From NCBI RefSeq assembly GCF_965184065.1, contig NZ_OZ239098.1: a DNA stretch of 64,000 nt; one strand, given 5' to 3'. Source of the DNA: Methylopumilus sp026399645. Lineage in GTDB: Bacteria > Pseudomonadota > Gammaproteobacteria > Burkholderiales > Methylophilaceae. The stretch's first letter is position 1; the number at the start of each line of letters is the position of its first letter. A program made the translations under genes and the position numbers. Below are positions 32,667 through 41,287 of the stretch, in pieces. The notes under the pieces were generated by a model. It had not been told where the DNA came from. It searched no databases and saw only the letters and a list, made by a program, of their open reading frames with translations.

Positions 32667-33616
32667 GAATGTTGCCCCGCTAAAATTGCCATCACAGCCA
32701 TTCTTACGGCTATGCCAAAAGTCACCTGAGGAAGAATGACAGATTGTTCGCTGTCAGCTACGGCTGAATCGATTTCTACCCCTCTATTCATTGGTCCGGG
32801 GTGCATAACTATTGCATCTTTTTTTGCTAAATCTAATCGCACTTGATTTAATCCATAAGTTTTAAAGTACTCTTCTTGAGAAGGGAGCATGATTCCATCC
32901 ATTCTTTCATTTTGAATCCTTAGCATCATAATGACATCTACATCTTTAAGTCCTTTGTCGATATCATAGAAAACATGCACCCCTAGCTTTTCAATTTCAT
33001 CAGGAAGTAATGTTTTGGGGGCAATCACTCTAATTTCAGGAACGCCAAGTATATTTAACGCGTGAATATTAGATCGTGCAACTCTAGAATTTAGAATATC
33101 CCCAACGATAGCTACTTTTAATTTATTAAAGTTTGTTTTGTATTTTCTTATAGTAAAAGCGTCTAGAAGGCCTTGAGTTGGGTGAGAGTGATTTCCGTCA
33201 CCCGCATTGATAATATGAATATTTGGCTTTACATGAGAGGCAATAAAATGAGCAGCACCTGATGATGAATGCCTTACAACAAAAATATCTGCATTCATGG
33301 CAATCAAATTATTGATTGTATCCAAAACAGTTTCACCTTTAGATTGAGACGAGGTAGCAACATTTAGATTAATAACATCAGCAGAAAGTCTCTTGGCGGC
33401 AATCTCGAAAGTAGTTCTAGTTCTTGTGCTATTTTCAAAGAAAACATTGCATACCGTTTTACCTCTTAAAATAGGAACTTTTTTAACATCTCTCTCGCCT
33501 ATTTTTAAGAAAGATTCTGCTGTATCTAATATTTGAATAATTTTTTCTTTGGACAAGCCTTCAATAGACAAAAGATGATTTAAATTACCTTTATTGTTTA
33601 ACTGGGGATTAAACAT
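32663..33616 (-). CDS. pyrB: Aspartate carbamoyltransferase catalytic subunit
   Basis: Condenses carbamoyl phosphate with aspartate, the committed step of pyrimidine synthesis. The 317 residues show the carbamoyl-phosphate loop FENSTRTRTTFE (about 55-66), HPTQGLLDAFTI (about 145-156) and the C-terminal HPGPMNRGVEI with the aspartate-binding segment. No PyrI regulatory gene is nearby; the class is the PyrB-PyrC' type where nucleotide control acts on the PyrB N-terminus. Overlaps pyrR by 8 bp and pyrX by 4 bp, so the three are translationally coupled. Confidence 0.96.
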   Translation of the reverse strand: MFNPQLNNKGNLNHLLSIEGLSKEKIIQILDTAESFLKIGERDVKKVPILRGKTVCNVFFENSTRTRTTFEIAAKRLSADVINLNVATSSQSKGETVLDTINNLIAMNADIFVVRHSSSGAAHFIASHVKPNIHIINAGDGNHSHPTQGLLDAFTIRKYKTNFNKLKVAIVGDILNSRVARSNIHALNILGVPEIRVIAPKTLLPDEIEKLGVHVFYDIDKGLKDVDVIMMLRIQNERMDGIMLPSQEEYFKTYGLNQVRLDLAKKDAIVMHPGPMNRGVEIDSAVADSEQSVILPQVTFGIAVRMAVMAILAGQHS

Positions 33617-34109
33617 GTGATTCCTTTAACTGAAAGGTAAATTTTTTATTTTCATCTAATACAAGCACCAAATGTTGATTTTTAGAAAGGCTAATTTTTT
33701 CGATACAAATTTGCGGCGCAATAGGAAGCTCTTGCTCGTTTCTGTCAATTAGAACAGCTAATGTAATTTTATCAGGTCTTCCATAATCAAAAATTTCATT
33801 CATGGCAGCCCTTACAGTTCTTCCTGAAGAAAATACATCATCAATAAGAATAATATGCTTGCCATTAATTTCCGTATCAATTTTTGAAGGTGTGTTTTTT
33901 ATTTTTAAGCCGCGACTCGAAAAATCATCCCTATAGAAAGACGCATCAATTGAGCCTGTTGCAACAGCACTTCCTAAGGAAGGCAAAATCTTTTGAAGAA
34001 TAAGTTCTCCACCTCGCTGGACGCCAATGAGAACAGTGTTCTCATCAATCATCTCGTTGATTTTATTTTTTAGGCTTTCTATAAGGTTTTCTGCGTTAGG
34101 TAGGTTCAT
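33609..34109 (-). CDS. pyrR: PyrR bifunctional regulator / uracil phosphoribosyltransferase
   Basis: Type I phosphoribosyltransferase. The 166 residues hold the PRPP-binding motif ILIDDVFSSGRTVRAAM (about 91-107) and the GVQRGGELI hood region near 29. In Gram-positives PyrR controls pyr attenuation by RNA binding; in Pseudomonas it also regulates pyr genes, while some proteobacterial homologues mainly salvage uracil. I see no anti-terminator/terminator pair upstream in this operon, so RNA attenuation is not supported here. The position between ruvX and pyrB is conserved. Confidence 0.92.
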   Translation of the reverse strand: MNLPNAENLIESLKNKINEMIDENTVLIGVQRGGELILQKILPSLGSAVATGSIDASFYRDDFSSRGLKIKNTPSKIDTEINGKHIILIDDVFSSGRTVRAAMNEIFDYGRPDKITLAVLIDRNEQELPIAPQICIEKISLSKNQHLVLVLDENKKFTFQLKESHV

Positions 34110-34117
34110 TTTTTAAC

Positions 34118-34570
34118 TTAAATTTGATCAAGATAAGATTGTAAAATAATTTTGGCAGCTATTTGGTCAATTAATAGTTTCTTTTTCTTTAAATCAATTT
34201 TTTTATCTTTAAGTTCATGATTAGCTTCAATTGAAGTATAGCGTTCATCAATAAGATGAGTGGGGAGCGAATATTTTTGCTCTAGTTCCTTGGCGAATTT
34301 TTTAGATAAATTAGTGACTTTATGTTCAGACCCATCCACATTAAATGGAACCCCAACAACTATAGATACAGGCCTCCATTCTTCCATAATTTTTTGAATA
34401 GCTTCAAATGTTTGGTTGTTAGTTGTAGATTCGATTGTTATTAAAGGTTGAGCTGTCTTGGAAATATTGTTTCCAATTGCAACTCCTATGCGTCTTTGTC
34501 CAAAATCAAATCCTATGATATTTCCTTCTCTTTGTTTTCCAGGAGCTTGATGATTTTCGATATTTAACAT
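34118..34570 (-). CDS. ruvX: Putative Holliday junction resolvase / pre-16S rRNA nuclease YqgF
   Basis: RNase H-fold protein of 150 residues with GFDFGQRRIGVAIGN (20-34), VVGVPFNVDGSEH near 85 and DERYTSIEA near 113, which supply the acidic metal ligands. Homologues complete 16S rRNA 5'-end processing in E. coli and have been proposed as an alternative resolvase. First gene of ruvX-pyrR-pyrB-pyrX, a gene order shared with pseudomonads where algH (yqgE) often precedes; that gene is absent here. The preceding 158-bp gap contains the rib terminator and must hold the operon promoter, for which I see only a TAGAAT -10 candidate. Confidence 0.93.
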   Translation of the reverse strand: MLNIENHQAPGKQREGNIIGFDFGQRRIGVAIGNNISKTAQPLITIESTTNNQTFEAIQKIMEEWRPVSIVVGVPFNVDGSEHKVTNLSKKFAKELEQKYSLPTHLIDERYTSIEANHELKDKKIDLKKKKLLIDQIAAKIILQSYLDQI

Positions 34571-34625
34571 GGCAGTTTTATCGAGCTTAATTCTAGATTT
34601 AAGCTAACAAGGGAAGTTTTTTTCG

Positions 34626-34651
34626 AAAAAAAAACTGACATGAAGTCAGTT
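34626..34651 (-). terminator. Intrinsic terminator of the ribE-ribBX operon
   Basis: Seven-base-pair stem AACTGAC/GTCAGTT with a five-base loop, followed on the minus strand by seven further T. It lies about 80 bp past the ribBX stop and ends the transcript before ruvX on the same strand. The 75 bp between ribBX and the hairpin show no coding potential. Confidence 0.88.
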
Positions 34652-34728
34652 TGACAGTGCGCTTTAAAATTATTTTTTCTATAATTTTTCAATGATCTTA
34701 TTCTAGCATAATTTACTAATGGCACATA

Positions 34729-35811
34729 TTATTTTTCTAAATAACCTGTAATTTCAAGCCCAAAACCAATCATGCTCGGCATTTTCCTTGGGGCGGATAG
34801 TAGCTTCATTTTTCTAACTCCTAAATCTACTAATATTTGAGAGCCAATCCCGTAATTTCTTAGATCATTACTACTCTTAAGTGGCAGAGTGTTTTCTGTT
34901 TTTAAAATATTTAAGAGATCGTTGGTATTTGTATTATGGTTTATAAAGATCAATACACCGCCATCCTCACTTATTTTTTTGATTGCCTTCAAGGCATTCC
35001 ATGAATGCTTTTTATCTTCTATATCTAAAAGGTCTATCACCGATAAAGGCTCATGAACTCTCACAATAGTTTCTTTATCTTTTTGAATTTCACCTTTTAC
35101 AAGTGCAATATGAGTTTCTTCTAAGATTTTGTCTTTATACAAAATTAATTTCATTTCGCCATAAGGCGTTAAGATATTTTTTTCAATTAATTTTTCGATT
35201 AGTTTTTCATTTTTTCTTCGGTATTCGATAAGATCTGCAATTGTTCCAATCTTAATATTATGCTGCTCTGAAAATTTAATTAAATCTGGAAGTCGCGCCA
35301 TATTTCCATCTTCATTAAGAATTTCACATATCACTGATGCTGATTCAAGGCCTGCAAGATGTGCAAGATCACATCCAGCTTCAGTATGCCCAGCCCTGAC
35401 AAGTACACCACCTTTTTTGGATATTAATGGGAATATATGGCCGGGCCTTACAATACTTTTTGAGGTGGCATTTTTATGAATTGCAGCTTTAATTGTTGTC
35501 GCTCTGTCATTTGCTGAAATTCCAGTAGTGACGCCTTCAGCAGCCTCAATAGATACCGTAAAGTTAGTCCCTAAGCGAGTTTCGTTTTCTTGAACCATCA
35601 GGGGCAATTCGAGTTTTTTGCATTTCTCTTCTGTCAGCGTTAGACAAATAAGGCCGCGCCCGAATTTAGACATAAAATTAATATGATCTGAATTAGCAAA
35701 CTCTGCCGCGAGAACGAGATCACCTTCATTTTCTCTATTTTCCTCATCCACAAGGATAACCATTTTGCCTTGTTTTATATCTTCAATAATTTCAACTATC
35801 GGACGGATCAT
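34729..35811 (-). CDS. ribBX: RibBX: 3,4-dihydroxy-2-butanone-4-phosphate synthase fused to a degenerate GTP cyclohydrolase II domain
   Basis: Makes the four-carbon precursor of riboflavin from ribulose-5-phosphate. Residues 1-200 are a complete DHBP synthase with the acidic loop DEENRENEGDL (22-32) and GHTEAGCDLAHLAG near 140. Residues about 205-360 align with GTP cyclohydrolase II at their end (RNYGIGSQIL, PRKMPSMIGFGLEI) but lack the zinc motif: there is no cysteine in this half and the TGDVFGSxRCDC segment is missing. This is the RibBX variant described in Proteobacteria, whose X domain lacks cyclohydrolase activity. A separate RibA is therefore expected elsewhere. Follows ribE by 7 bp. 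Confidence 0.9.
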   Translation of the reverse strand: MIRPIVEIIEDIKQGKMVILVDEENRENEGDLVLAAEFANSDHINFMSKFGRGLICLTLTEEKCKKLELPLMVQENETRLGTNFTVSIEAAEGVTTGISANDRATTIKAAIHKNATSKSIVRPGHIFPLISKKGGVLVRAGHTEAGCDLAHLAGLESASVICEILNEDGNMARLPDLIKFSEQHNIKIGTIADLIEYRRKNEKLIEKLIEKNILTPYGEMKLILYKDKILEETHIALVKGEIQKDKETIVRVHEPLSVIDLLDIEDKKHSWNALKAIKKISEDGGVLIFINHNTNTNDLLNILKTENTLPLKSSNDLRNYGIGSQILVDLGVRKMKLLSAPRKMPSMIGFGLEITGYLEK

Positions 35812-35818
35812 CTATTCT

Positions 35819-36406
35819 TTATTTTCTTTTGAGAATGTTTTCAAGGTATCTAGCAATCAAGTCTACTTCAATATTAATTTTGCTGCCCTTAGTTAGGCTT
35901 CCTAAATTAGTTTCCTTAAGGGTAAAAGGAATGATGTTTACTTTAAAGTTATCATTTTTGACTGAATTAACAGTAAGACTTACGCCATTTATCGCAACAG
36001 ATCCCTTTTCGGCAATAAATTTCATTAGTTTTTTAGGGGGCTTGATTTCTAGAATCCAACATTGACTAGTAATTTTGATACTAGTAATTTTTGCTATGCC
36101 ATCAATATGACCTGTTACAAAATGACCACCTACTTTTCCATTGTATAAAACTGCACTCTCTAAATTCACTAGAGATTTTTCAGAAAAAGATATAGTTCTG
36201 CTTAACGTTTCTGCAGACACATGAAATATAAATTGATTTTTTTGTTTTTTCTGAATGGTAAGGCATACCCCATTGATAGATATACTATCTCCCAAGTTGC
36301 TTGCCTCAATTTTATTAGCCTCATAGGCGACAGTAATGCGGGCGTCTTTTTTTAAAGATTCAATTTTTTTTATTAAGCCGACGGATTGAATTATGCCTGT
36401 GAACAT
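35819..36406 (-). CDS. ribE: Riboflavin synthase alpha chain
   Basis: Dismutates two molecules of 6,7-dimethyl-8-ribityllumazine to riboflavin. The 195 residues consist of two lumazine-binding repeats: repeat 1 begins MFTGIIQSVG, repeat 2 near 97 with GHFVTGHIDGIAKI. Both carry the SISINGVCLT / SVAINGVSLT strand that lines the active site. First gene of ribE-ribBX; ribD and ribH-nusB, its frequent neighbours, are not here. No FMN riboswitch fits in the 49 bp to the lolC start. Divergent from the lol operon, so the promoters of the two must overlap each other or the genes. Confidence 0.95.
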   Translation of the reverse strand: MFTGIIQSVGLIKKIESLKKDARITVAYEANKIEASNLGDSISINGVCLTIQKKQKNQFIFHVSAETLSRTISFSEKSLVNLESAVLYNGKVGGHFVTGHIDGIAKITSIKITSQCWILEIKPPKKLMKFIAEKGSVAINGVSLTVNSVKNDNFKVNIIPFTLKETNLGSLTKGSKINIEVDLIARYLENILKRK

Positions 36407-36455
36407 AAGGTGATTTTATCAGATTAGAATGTATATCCCTGATAAAATAAACCAA

Positions 36456-37724
36456 ATGTCTTTACTTAACAAATACCTGCCTTTTGAAGTTTGGATTGCT
36501 TATAGATATATAAAATTTAAGCAAAAAAATAGCTTCATATCTTTTATTTCAATGACAAGTATGGTTGGAATAGCTCTTGGAGTTTCAGCGCTCATTATTA
36601 TCCTATCTGTTATGAATGGTTTTCAGGATGAGCTTCGAACGCGAATTCTTGGAGTGGCTTCTCATATTGAAATTACAAGCTCAAATAATACATTGACACA
36701 TTGGGAGGATTTAACAAAAAAACTTCATAAATCTCCAGATGTAATAGGGTCAGCGCCTTATGTTGATGGCCAGGGCATGTTAGTTAGTGAATTCGGCAGT
36801 CAGGGCATTATGCTTCGAGGGATTTCACCAGAACTTGAAGGTAATGTTGATGACCTGGAAAAGAAAGTTAAGGTTGGTAAGCTGTTTGATTTAAAACCTA
36901 ATACATTTAATTTGATTTTAGGAATAGATGCTGCAAAGCAACTAGGTATTGTCGTTGGAGATAAAGTTAATATTTTAATTCCGCAAGGCTCTTATACGCC
37001 CGCAGGCACATTCCCTAGAATGCGACAATTTAATGTTGCAGGTATTTTTGAAATTGGGATGTATGAATATGATTCCGGTATGGCGTTGATGAATATAGAA
37101 GATGCTCAGAAATTTCTTCAAATGAACGATGCTGTTTCTGGGGTTAGGGTGAAGACTGATGATCTTTTTTTGGCGCCTTTAGTGGCAAAAAGACTATCAG
37201 ACAGCCTTTCGGATTCAGGTGTTTTTTATGTCAGCGATTGGACAAAAAAGCATGCGAATTTTTTCGCAGCTGTTCAAATGGAAAAAAGAGTGATGTTTAT
37301 AATTCTGATGCTAATCATTGCGGTTGCGGCATTTAATATTGTTTCTACCTTGGTGATGGCGGTAACTGACAAAAGATCAGACATTGCAATTCTTAAAACA
37401 TACGGAGCAAAACCCAAAAGTATCCTATATATATTTATCATTCAGGGTTCTTTGATAGGCTTAATCGGGACTGTCAGCGGGGTATTTTTGGGAACTGTTG
37501 TTGCATTAAATATTCATTCGATCGTGCCTTTTATTGAGCATTTATTCAACGTTCAATTTTTATCCAAGGATATTTATTATATTTCTGAAGTACCTTCCAA
37601 GCTTTTGTTTAGCGATGTAAGTGCTATAGCCTTTATCTCGATTTTGTTATCTATTGTTGCCACAATTTATCCAAGTATAAAAGCTTCTAACACTTCACCT
37701 GCTGAGGCGTTAAAGCATGACTAA
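36456..37724 (+). CDS. lolC: Lipoprotein-releasing ABC transporter permease LolC/LolE
   Basis: Inner-membrane permease of the LolCDE-type complex that extracts outer-membrane lipoproteins and passes them to LolA. I start at MSLLNKYLPFE, which fits the family's short cytoplasmic N-terminus; an ATG nine codons upstream is also open and neither has a clear Shine-Dalgarno. The 422 residues have a first transmembrane segment near 30-55 (GIALGVSALIIILSVMNGFQ), a large periplasmic domain (about 60-270) and three C-terminal segments. A single permease gene followed by lolD suggests a homodimeric LolF-like or LolC-only arrangement. First of the envelope operon. Confidence 0.9.
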   Translation: MSLLNKYLPFEVWIAYRYIKFKQKNSFISFISMTSMVGIALGVSALIIILSVMNGFQDELRTRILGVASHIEITSSNNTLTHWEDLTKKLHKSPDVIGSAPYVDGQGMLVSEFGSQGIMLRGISPELEGNVDDLEKKVKVGKLFDLKPNTFNLILGIDAAKQLGIVVGDKVNILIPQGSYTPAGTFPRMRQFNVAGIFEIGMYEYDSGMALMNIEDAQKFLQMNDAVSGVRVKTDDLFLAPLVAKRLSDSLSDSGVFYVSDWTKKHANFFAAVQMEKRVMFIILMLIIAVAAFNIVSTLVMAVTDKRSDIAILKTYGAKPKSILYIFIIQGSLIGLIGTVSGVFLGTVVALNIHSIVPFIEHLFNVQFLSKDIYYISEVPSKLLFSDVSAIAFISILLSIVATIYPSIKASNTSPAEALKHD

Positions 37725-38394
37725 AAAATTACTCATAGCTTGTAAAGATTTATCTAAGACATTTCCTGGTCTAGATGAAGAAATTATTAAAAAGTTAAAT
37801 CTTAATATCAATGAAGGTGACCATACAGCTATTATTGGTGTCTCCGGGTCTGGCAAAAGCACGCTTCTTCATCTCATGGCTGGACTTGAAAAGGCCTCAT
37901 CTGGACAGATAGAAATTTTAGATCAAGATATCTCATTTTTAAATCAAGATGAATTGGGAGTTTTGAGAAATACACATTTAGGCTTTGTGTATCAATTTCA
38001 TCATTTGCTCAGTGATTTTAATGCCATTGAAAATGTTGCAATTCCTTTATTAATAAGACGATATGCATACAAACAGGCTTTTAAGGAAGCTGAGGCACTA
38101 CTAAAAAAAATAGGTTTAGGTAAAAGGCTTACTCATAAGCCATCCGAATTATCTGGAGGCGAAAGGCAGAGAGTGGCAATCGCGAGATCTCTAATTACTA
38201 AGCCAAAGTGCATTCTTGCAGATGAGCCCACAGGAAATTTAGATGGAAAAACAGCACATTTTGTATTTGATTTATTGCTTGATTTAGCGAGAGAGAATCG
38301 TTCAACTTTAGTCTTGGTAACTCATGATATTCAGCTAGCATCAAAATTAAAGTTTCAATATAAATTAAATCAAGGAAAGCTTAAAAAGATATAA
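37717..38394 (+). CDS. lolD: Lipoprotein-releasing ABC transporter ATPase LolD
   Basis: ATPase of the lipoprotein release complex. The 225 residues show Walker A GVSGSGKST (about 41-49), the Q-loop FVYQFHHLL, the ABC signature LSGGERQRVAIARSL (about 145-159), Walker B ILADEPTGNLD and the H-loop VTHD. The FHHLL after the Q-loop is typical of LolD, which sets it apart from other MacB-group ATPases. Overlaps lolC by 8 bp, consistent with fixed stoichiometry. A 67-bp gap then precedes exbB. In many betaproteobacteria comEC sits at this point; it is absent here. Confidence 0.95.
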   Translation: MTKKLLIACKDLSKTFPGLDEEIIKKLNLNINEGDHTAIIGVSGSGKSTLLHLMAGLEKASSGQIEILDQDISFLNQDELGVLRNTHLGFVYQFHHLLSDFNAIENVAIPLLIRRYAYKQAFKEAEALLKKIGLGKRLTHKPSELSGGERQRVAIARSLITKPKCILADEPTGNLDGKTAHFVFDLLLDLARENRSTLVLVTHDIQLASKLKFQYKLNQGKLKKI

Positions 38395-38461
38395 GTTGAT
38401 TTAAGCAATTAACCAAATATTAAGATAGAATAACGCTCATCAAACATTTGGAGAATTAGAT

Positions 38462-39064
38462 ATGTGGGAAATTATTTTAGCCGCTGGATGGCCGATTTGG
38501 CCGCTCATTTTCGCATCAATCACTGCTCTAGCAATTATTGGCGAGCGATTTTGGTCTTTAAGGGTTGAAATTATTGCCCCAAGCGATCTACTCCCTGAGG
38601 TTCAGAACTTATTGAATCAAGGCACCATAAAAAAAGATGTCATCGCAAAAATTAAAGAGCATTCTCTTTTAGGTGAAATTTTTGCAAGCGCTCTTGTAAA
38701 TTCAAATACATCTGCAGCTCATATTAAAGAAGCTATCGAAGAGTCAGGCAGAGCAGTGAGCTACAAGCTTGAAAAATACCTATCAACACTTGGTACAATT
38801 GCGGCAGTTGCCCCTCTTTTGGGTCTCTTGGGCACAGTAATAGGTATGGTTGATCTTTTTAGTTCATTCACAAACAGTGGCCATGATGTGGCTATATTTG
38901 CAAGAGGCATTTCAGTGGCCCTCTATAACACAGCAGCAGGTATTGTTGTGGCAGTTCCAGCTATGATTTTTTATCGTTTTTTTAGATCTAAAGTAGATGA
39001 TTTAATCTTTGATATGGAGCAACAAGCTCTTAAGCTGATTGAATCTATGGGCGTTCGTAAATAA
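38462..39064 (+). CDS. exbB: MotA/TolQ/ExbB proton channel family protein
   Basis: Inner-membrane subunit that, with ExbD, converts proton motive force to work on a TonB- or TolA-like partner. The 200 residues have three transmembrane segments (about 10-30, 110-135, 155-175) with the family signature TIAAVAPLLGLLGTVIGMVDLF (near 117-138) in the second. A Shine-Dalgarno GGAG precedes the ATG. It pairs with exbD 20 bp downstream. No tonB gene is nearby; in this gene order (lolD-exbBD-msbA/lpxK) the pair probably serves general energy coupling. The gap upstream holds a TAGAAT -10 candidate without a good -35. Confidence 0.92.
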   Translation: MWEIILAAGWPIWPLIFASITALAIIGERFWSLRVEIIAPSDLLPEVQNLLNQGTIKKDVIAKIKEHSLLGEIFASALVNSNTSAAHIKEAIEESGRAVSYKLEKYLSTLGTIAAVAPLLGLLGTVIGMVDLFSSFTNSGHDVAIFARGISVALYNTAAGIVVAVPAMIFYRFFRSKVDDLIFDMEQQALKLIESMGVRK

Positions 39065-39084
39065 ATAAATAATTAGGATTGCAT

Positions 39085-39498
39085 ATGAATTTTCAACGAG
39101 GAAAAAAACACGAAGAGATGGAATTAAACTTAGTTCCTTTAATCGACGTTTTATTAGTTATTATTATTTTCCTTGTCGTAAGTACAACCTTCTCTAGATT
39201 TAGTGAATTGAAAATTAATCTTCCTACTGCTGAAGCTAATAGCCCCGATAAGAAACCTAACGTTATTAATGTGTCTATTTCAGCTGAAGGTGTTTACGCC
39301 ATAAATGACAATCCCCTTCCTAATAAAAGCCTTGAATCTATTATTGCGGCCTTAAAAAATTCGGCAAAAGGCGAAAAAGAAATTCCGGTAATTATTAATG
39401 CAGATGCAAAATGTGAGCATCAGTCCGTTATTAACGTCATGGAAGCCTCAAGACAAGCAGGGTTAACACATATTACATTCTCAACAAAAGTTAACTAA
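39085..39498 (+). CDS. exbD: ExbD/TolR family biopolymer transport protein
   Basis: Partner of ExbB with one N-terminal transmembrane helix and a periplasmic domain. I start at MNFQRG, preceded by AGGA; a TTG two codons upstream is possible but unlikely. The 137 residues show NLVPLIDVLLVIIIFLVV (about 15-32) with the essential membrane aspartate in LIDVLL, then TFSRFSELKINLPTA and the periplasmic TolR-like domain ending INVMEASRQAGLTHI. Part of the lolCD-exbBD-msbA-lpxK-ycaR-kdsB series. Confidence 0.93.
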   Translation: MNFQRGKKHEEMELNLVPLIDVLLVIIIFLVVSTTFSRFSELKINLPTAEANSPDKKPNVINVSISAEGVYAINDNPLPNKSLESIIAALKNSAKGEKEIPVIINADAKCEHQSVINVMEASRQAGLTHITFSTKVN

Positions 39499-39528
39499 AC
39501 TCAAAAAGTTTTAGTTTTTCTTGGCCTA

Positions 39529-41283
39529 ATGGCAAAAAATATTAAAAAAATAACTGCATCACAGCCAATTAATTTTAGATATCTTTATAAAAGATTGTTT
39601 AAATATATTTGGCAACATAAGTTTATTCTATCTTTAAGTTTAGTTTCATTGATTGTGCTGTCATTAACTAATACAGCATTTCTCGCTATTATTAAAAAAA
39701 TTACTGATCAGGGATTTGGGTCGGAAATTGCAGATAAACAAACTTCCTTAGCTTTACTTCTTCTTTTGGTTATGTCGATAAGAGCCTTGTCAGGGTTATT
39801 TTCGAGTTATTTTATGAAATCAACTTCACTGAAGGTTGTTGAAAGTCTTAGATCTGATCTATTTAAGAAAATTATGATGTTGCCCATGAATTTTTTTGAC
39901 AAAAATTCATCAAGTCACATTGTCTCTAAATTAAATAGCGATGTTCAGCAGCTCTCAAATGTGATTACAGATATAGGATTTAATCTCATTAAGGACGGAA
40001 TAAGTTTTATTGGGATAGTTTGCTATATGATTTATTTGGACTGGAAACTTACACTAGTATTTTTATTGTTAGCTCCAATCTTGGCCTATTACCTTAAAAT
40101 AATGTCTCCAAGGCTTAGAGCTGCAGGAACAATTTCGCAGAATGCAAATGGGGAGTTAATCATGGCCTCTGATGAGGCTATAGCTGCACAAAGAATCGTT
40201 AAAATATTTGGAACGGGTCAATACGAAGTTAGTCGATTTAATAAAATTTCAGAAAAAATAAGGAAAATCCAAGCAAAGCTCATAAGAATTGCATCTTTAA
40301 ATTCTTTTACAGTAGAAATTTTAGCGGGCGTTGCATTATCGGGAATTGCCTTTTATTCATTTGGTAAATTTTCAGCAGGACAATTTGCTGCTTTTTTTGC
40401 TGCTTTGTTGATGATCATTGCCCCAATTAAAAGCTTAACCTCAATAAATGACAAAATTCAAATTGCTATAGCAGCTGCTAAAAGTGTATTTGGATTGATG
40501 GATGAACCCCCAGAAATTGATCGTGGTTCAAAATTAATTAATCGGGCAAAAGGACATATAAAAATATCTGACTTAACATTTAAATATCAAAATAGTAAGC
40601 TCAATATTCTCGAAGGCATCAATTTGATTATTAAGCCTGGTGAGAAAGTAGCGCTTGTTGGTAAATCAGGCGGAGGAAAAACAACGCTTATTAATTTATT
40701 GCCAAGATTTTATCAAATTGATCAAGGTAAAATTTTTTTAGATGGTATTAATATTAATGATTTAAAGTTAAAAAATCTGCGTAGTCAATTTTCATTGGTA
40801 AGCCAAGATACAATTTTATTTAATGACACAATAATGAACAATATAGCTTATGGCAATTTAGAAAGACCAGTAAGTTTAGAGGAAGTTAAAAAAGCTGCTA
40901 TCGCAGCAAATGCTTGGGAATTTATTGATCCCCTTCCGAATAAACTAGACCATGAAATCGGCGATAGGGGAGTTAGGCTGTCTGGAGGACAAAGACAAAG
41001 AATTTCAATTGCCCGTGCAATTTTAAAAAATGCACCAATACTACTTCTTGACGAAGCAACTTCAGCACTTGATTCTCACTCAGAAAAATATGTTCAGTCA
41101 GCCTTGGATAATCTAATGAAAAATAGAACAACTATAGTCATAGCCCATAGATTGTCTACAATTTTAAATGCTGATCGAATTGTTGTGATTGAGAAATCTA
41201 AAGTTATTGATGTTGGGACTCACGCAGAATTAATTAGGCGATGCAAACATTATTCAACCTTGTACAAAAAAGGTCTGAAATAG
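39529..41283 (+). CDS. msbA: Lipid A export ATP-binding/permease protein MsbA
   Basis: Homodimeric ABC exporter that flips core-lipid A across the inner membrane, ATP-driven. The 584 residues fuse a six-helix membrane domain (about 20-330) with an ATPase domain: Walker A GKSGGGKTTL (about 378-387), Q-loop SQDTILFND, signature LSGGQRQRISIARAIL and Walker B LLLDEATSALD, then the H-loop IAHRLST. It is followed 4 bp later by lpxK, its usual partner in lipid A synthesis, which supports MsbA over a generic multidrug exporter. No anomalies. Confidence 0.94.
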   Translation: MAKNIKKITASQPINFRYLYKRLFKYIWQHKFILSLSLVSLIVLSLTNTAFLAIIKKITDQGFGSEIADKQTSLALLLLLVMSIRALSGLFSSYFMKSTSLKVVESLRSDLFKKIMMLPMNFFDKNSSSHIVSKLNSDVQQLSNVITDIGFNLIKDGISFIGIVCYMIYLDWKLTLVFLLLAPILAYYLKIMSPRLRAAGTISQNANGELIMASDEAIAAQRIVKIFGTGQYEVSRFNKISEKIRKIQAKLIRIASLNSFTVEILAGVALSGIAFYSFGKFSAGQFAAFFAALLMIIAPIKSLTSINDKIQIAIAAAKSVFGLMDEPPEIDRGSKLINRAKGHIKISDLTFKYQNSKLNILEGINLIIKPGEKVALVGKSGGGKTTLINLLPRFYQIDQGKIFLDGININDLKLKNLRSQFSLVSQDTILFNDTIMNNIAYGNLERPVSLEEVKKAAIAANAWEFIDPLPNKLDHEIGDRGVRLSGGQRQRISIARAILKNAPILLLDEATSALDSHSEKYVQSALDNLMKNRTTIVIAHRLSTILNADRIVVIEKSKVIDVGTHAELIRRCKHYSTLYKKGLK

Positions 41284-41287
41284 CATT

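Noticed and set aside
34651..34686. TTGACA followed by TATAAT on the plus strand
   Set aside because: The spacer is 23 bp, far from the usual 17, and the only thing downstream is antisense to ribBX. Probably chance in AT-rich DNA.
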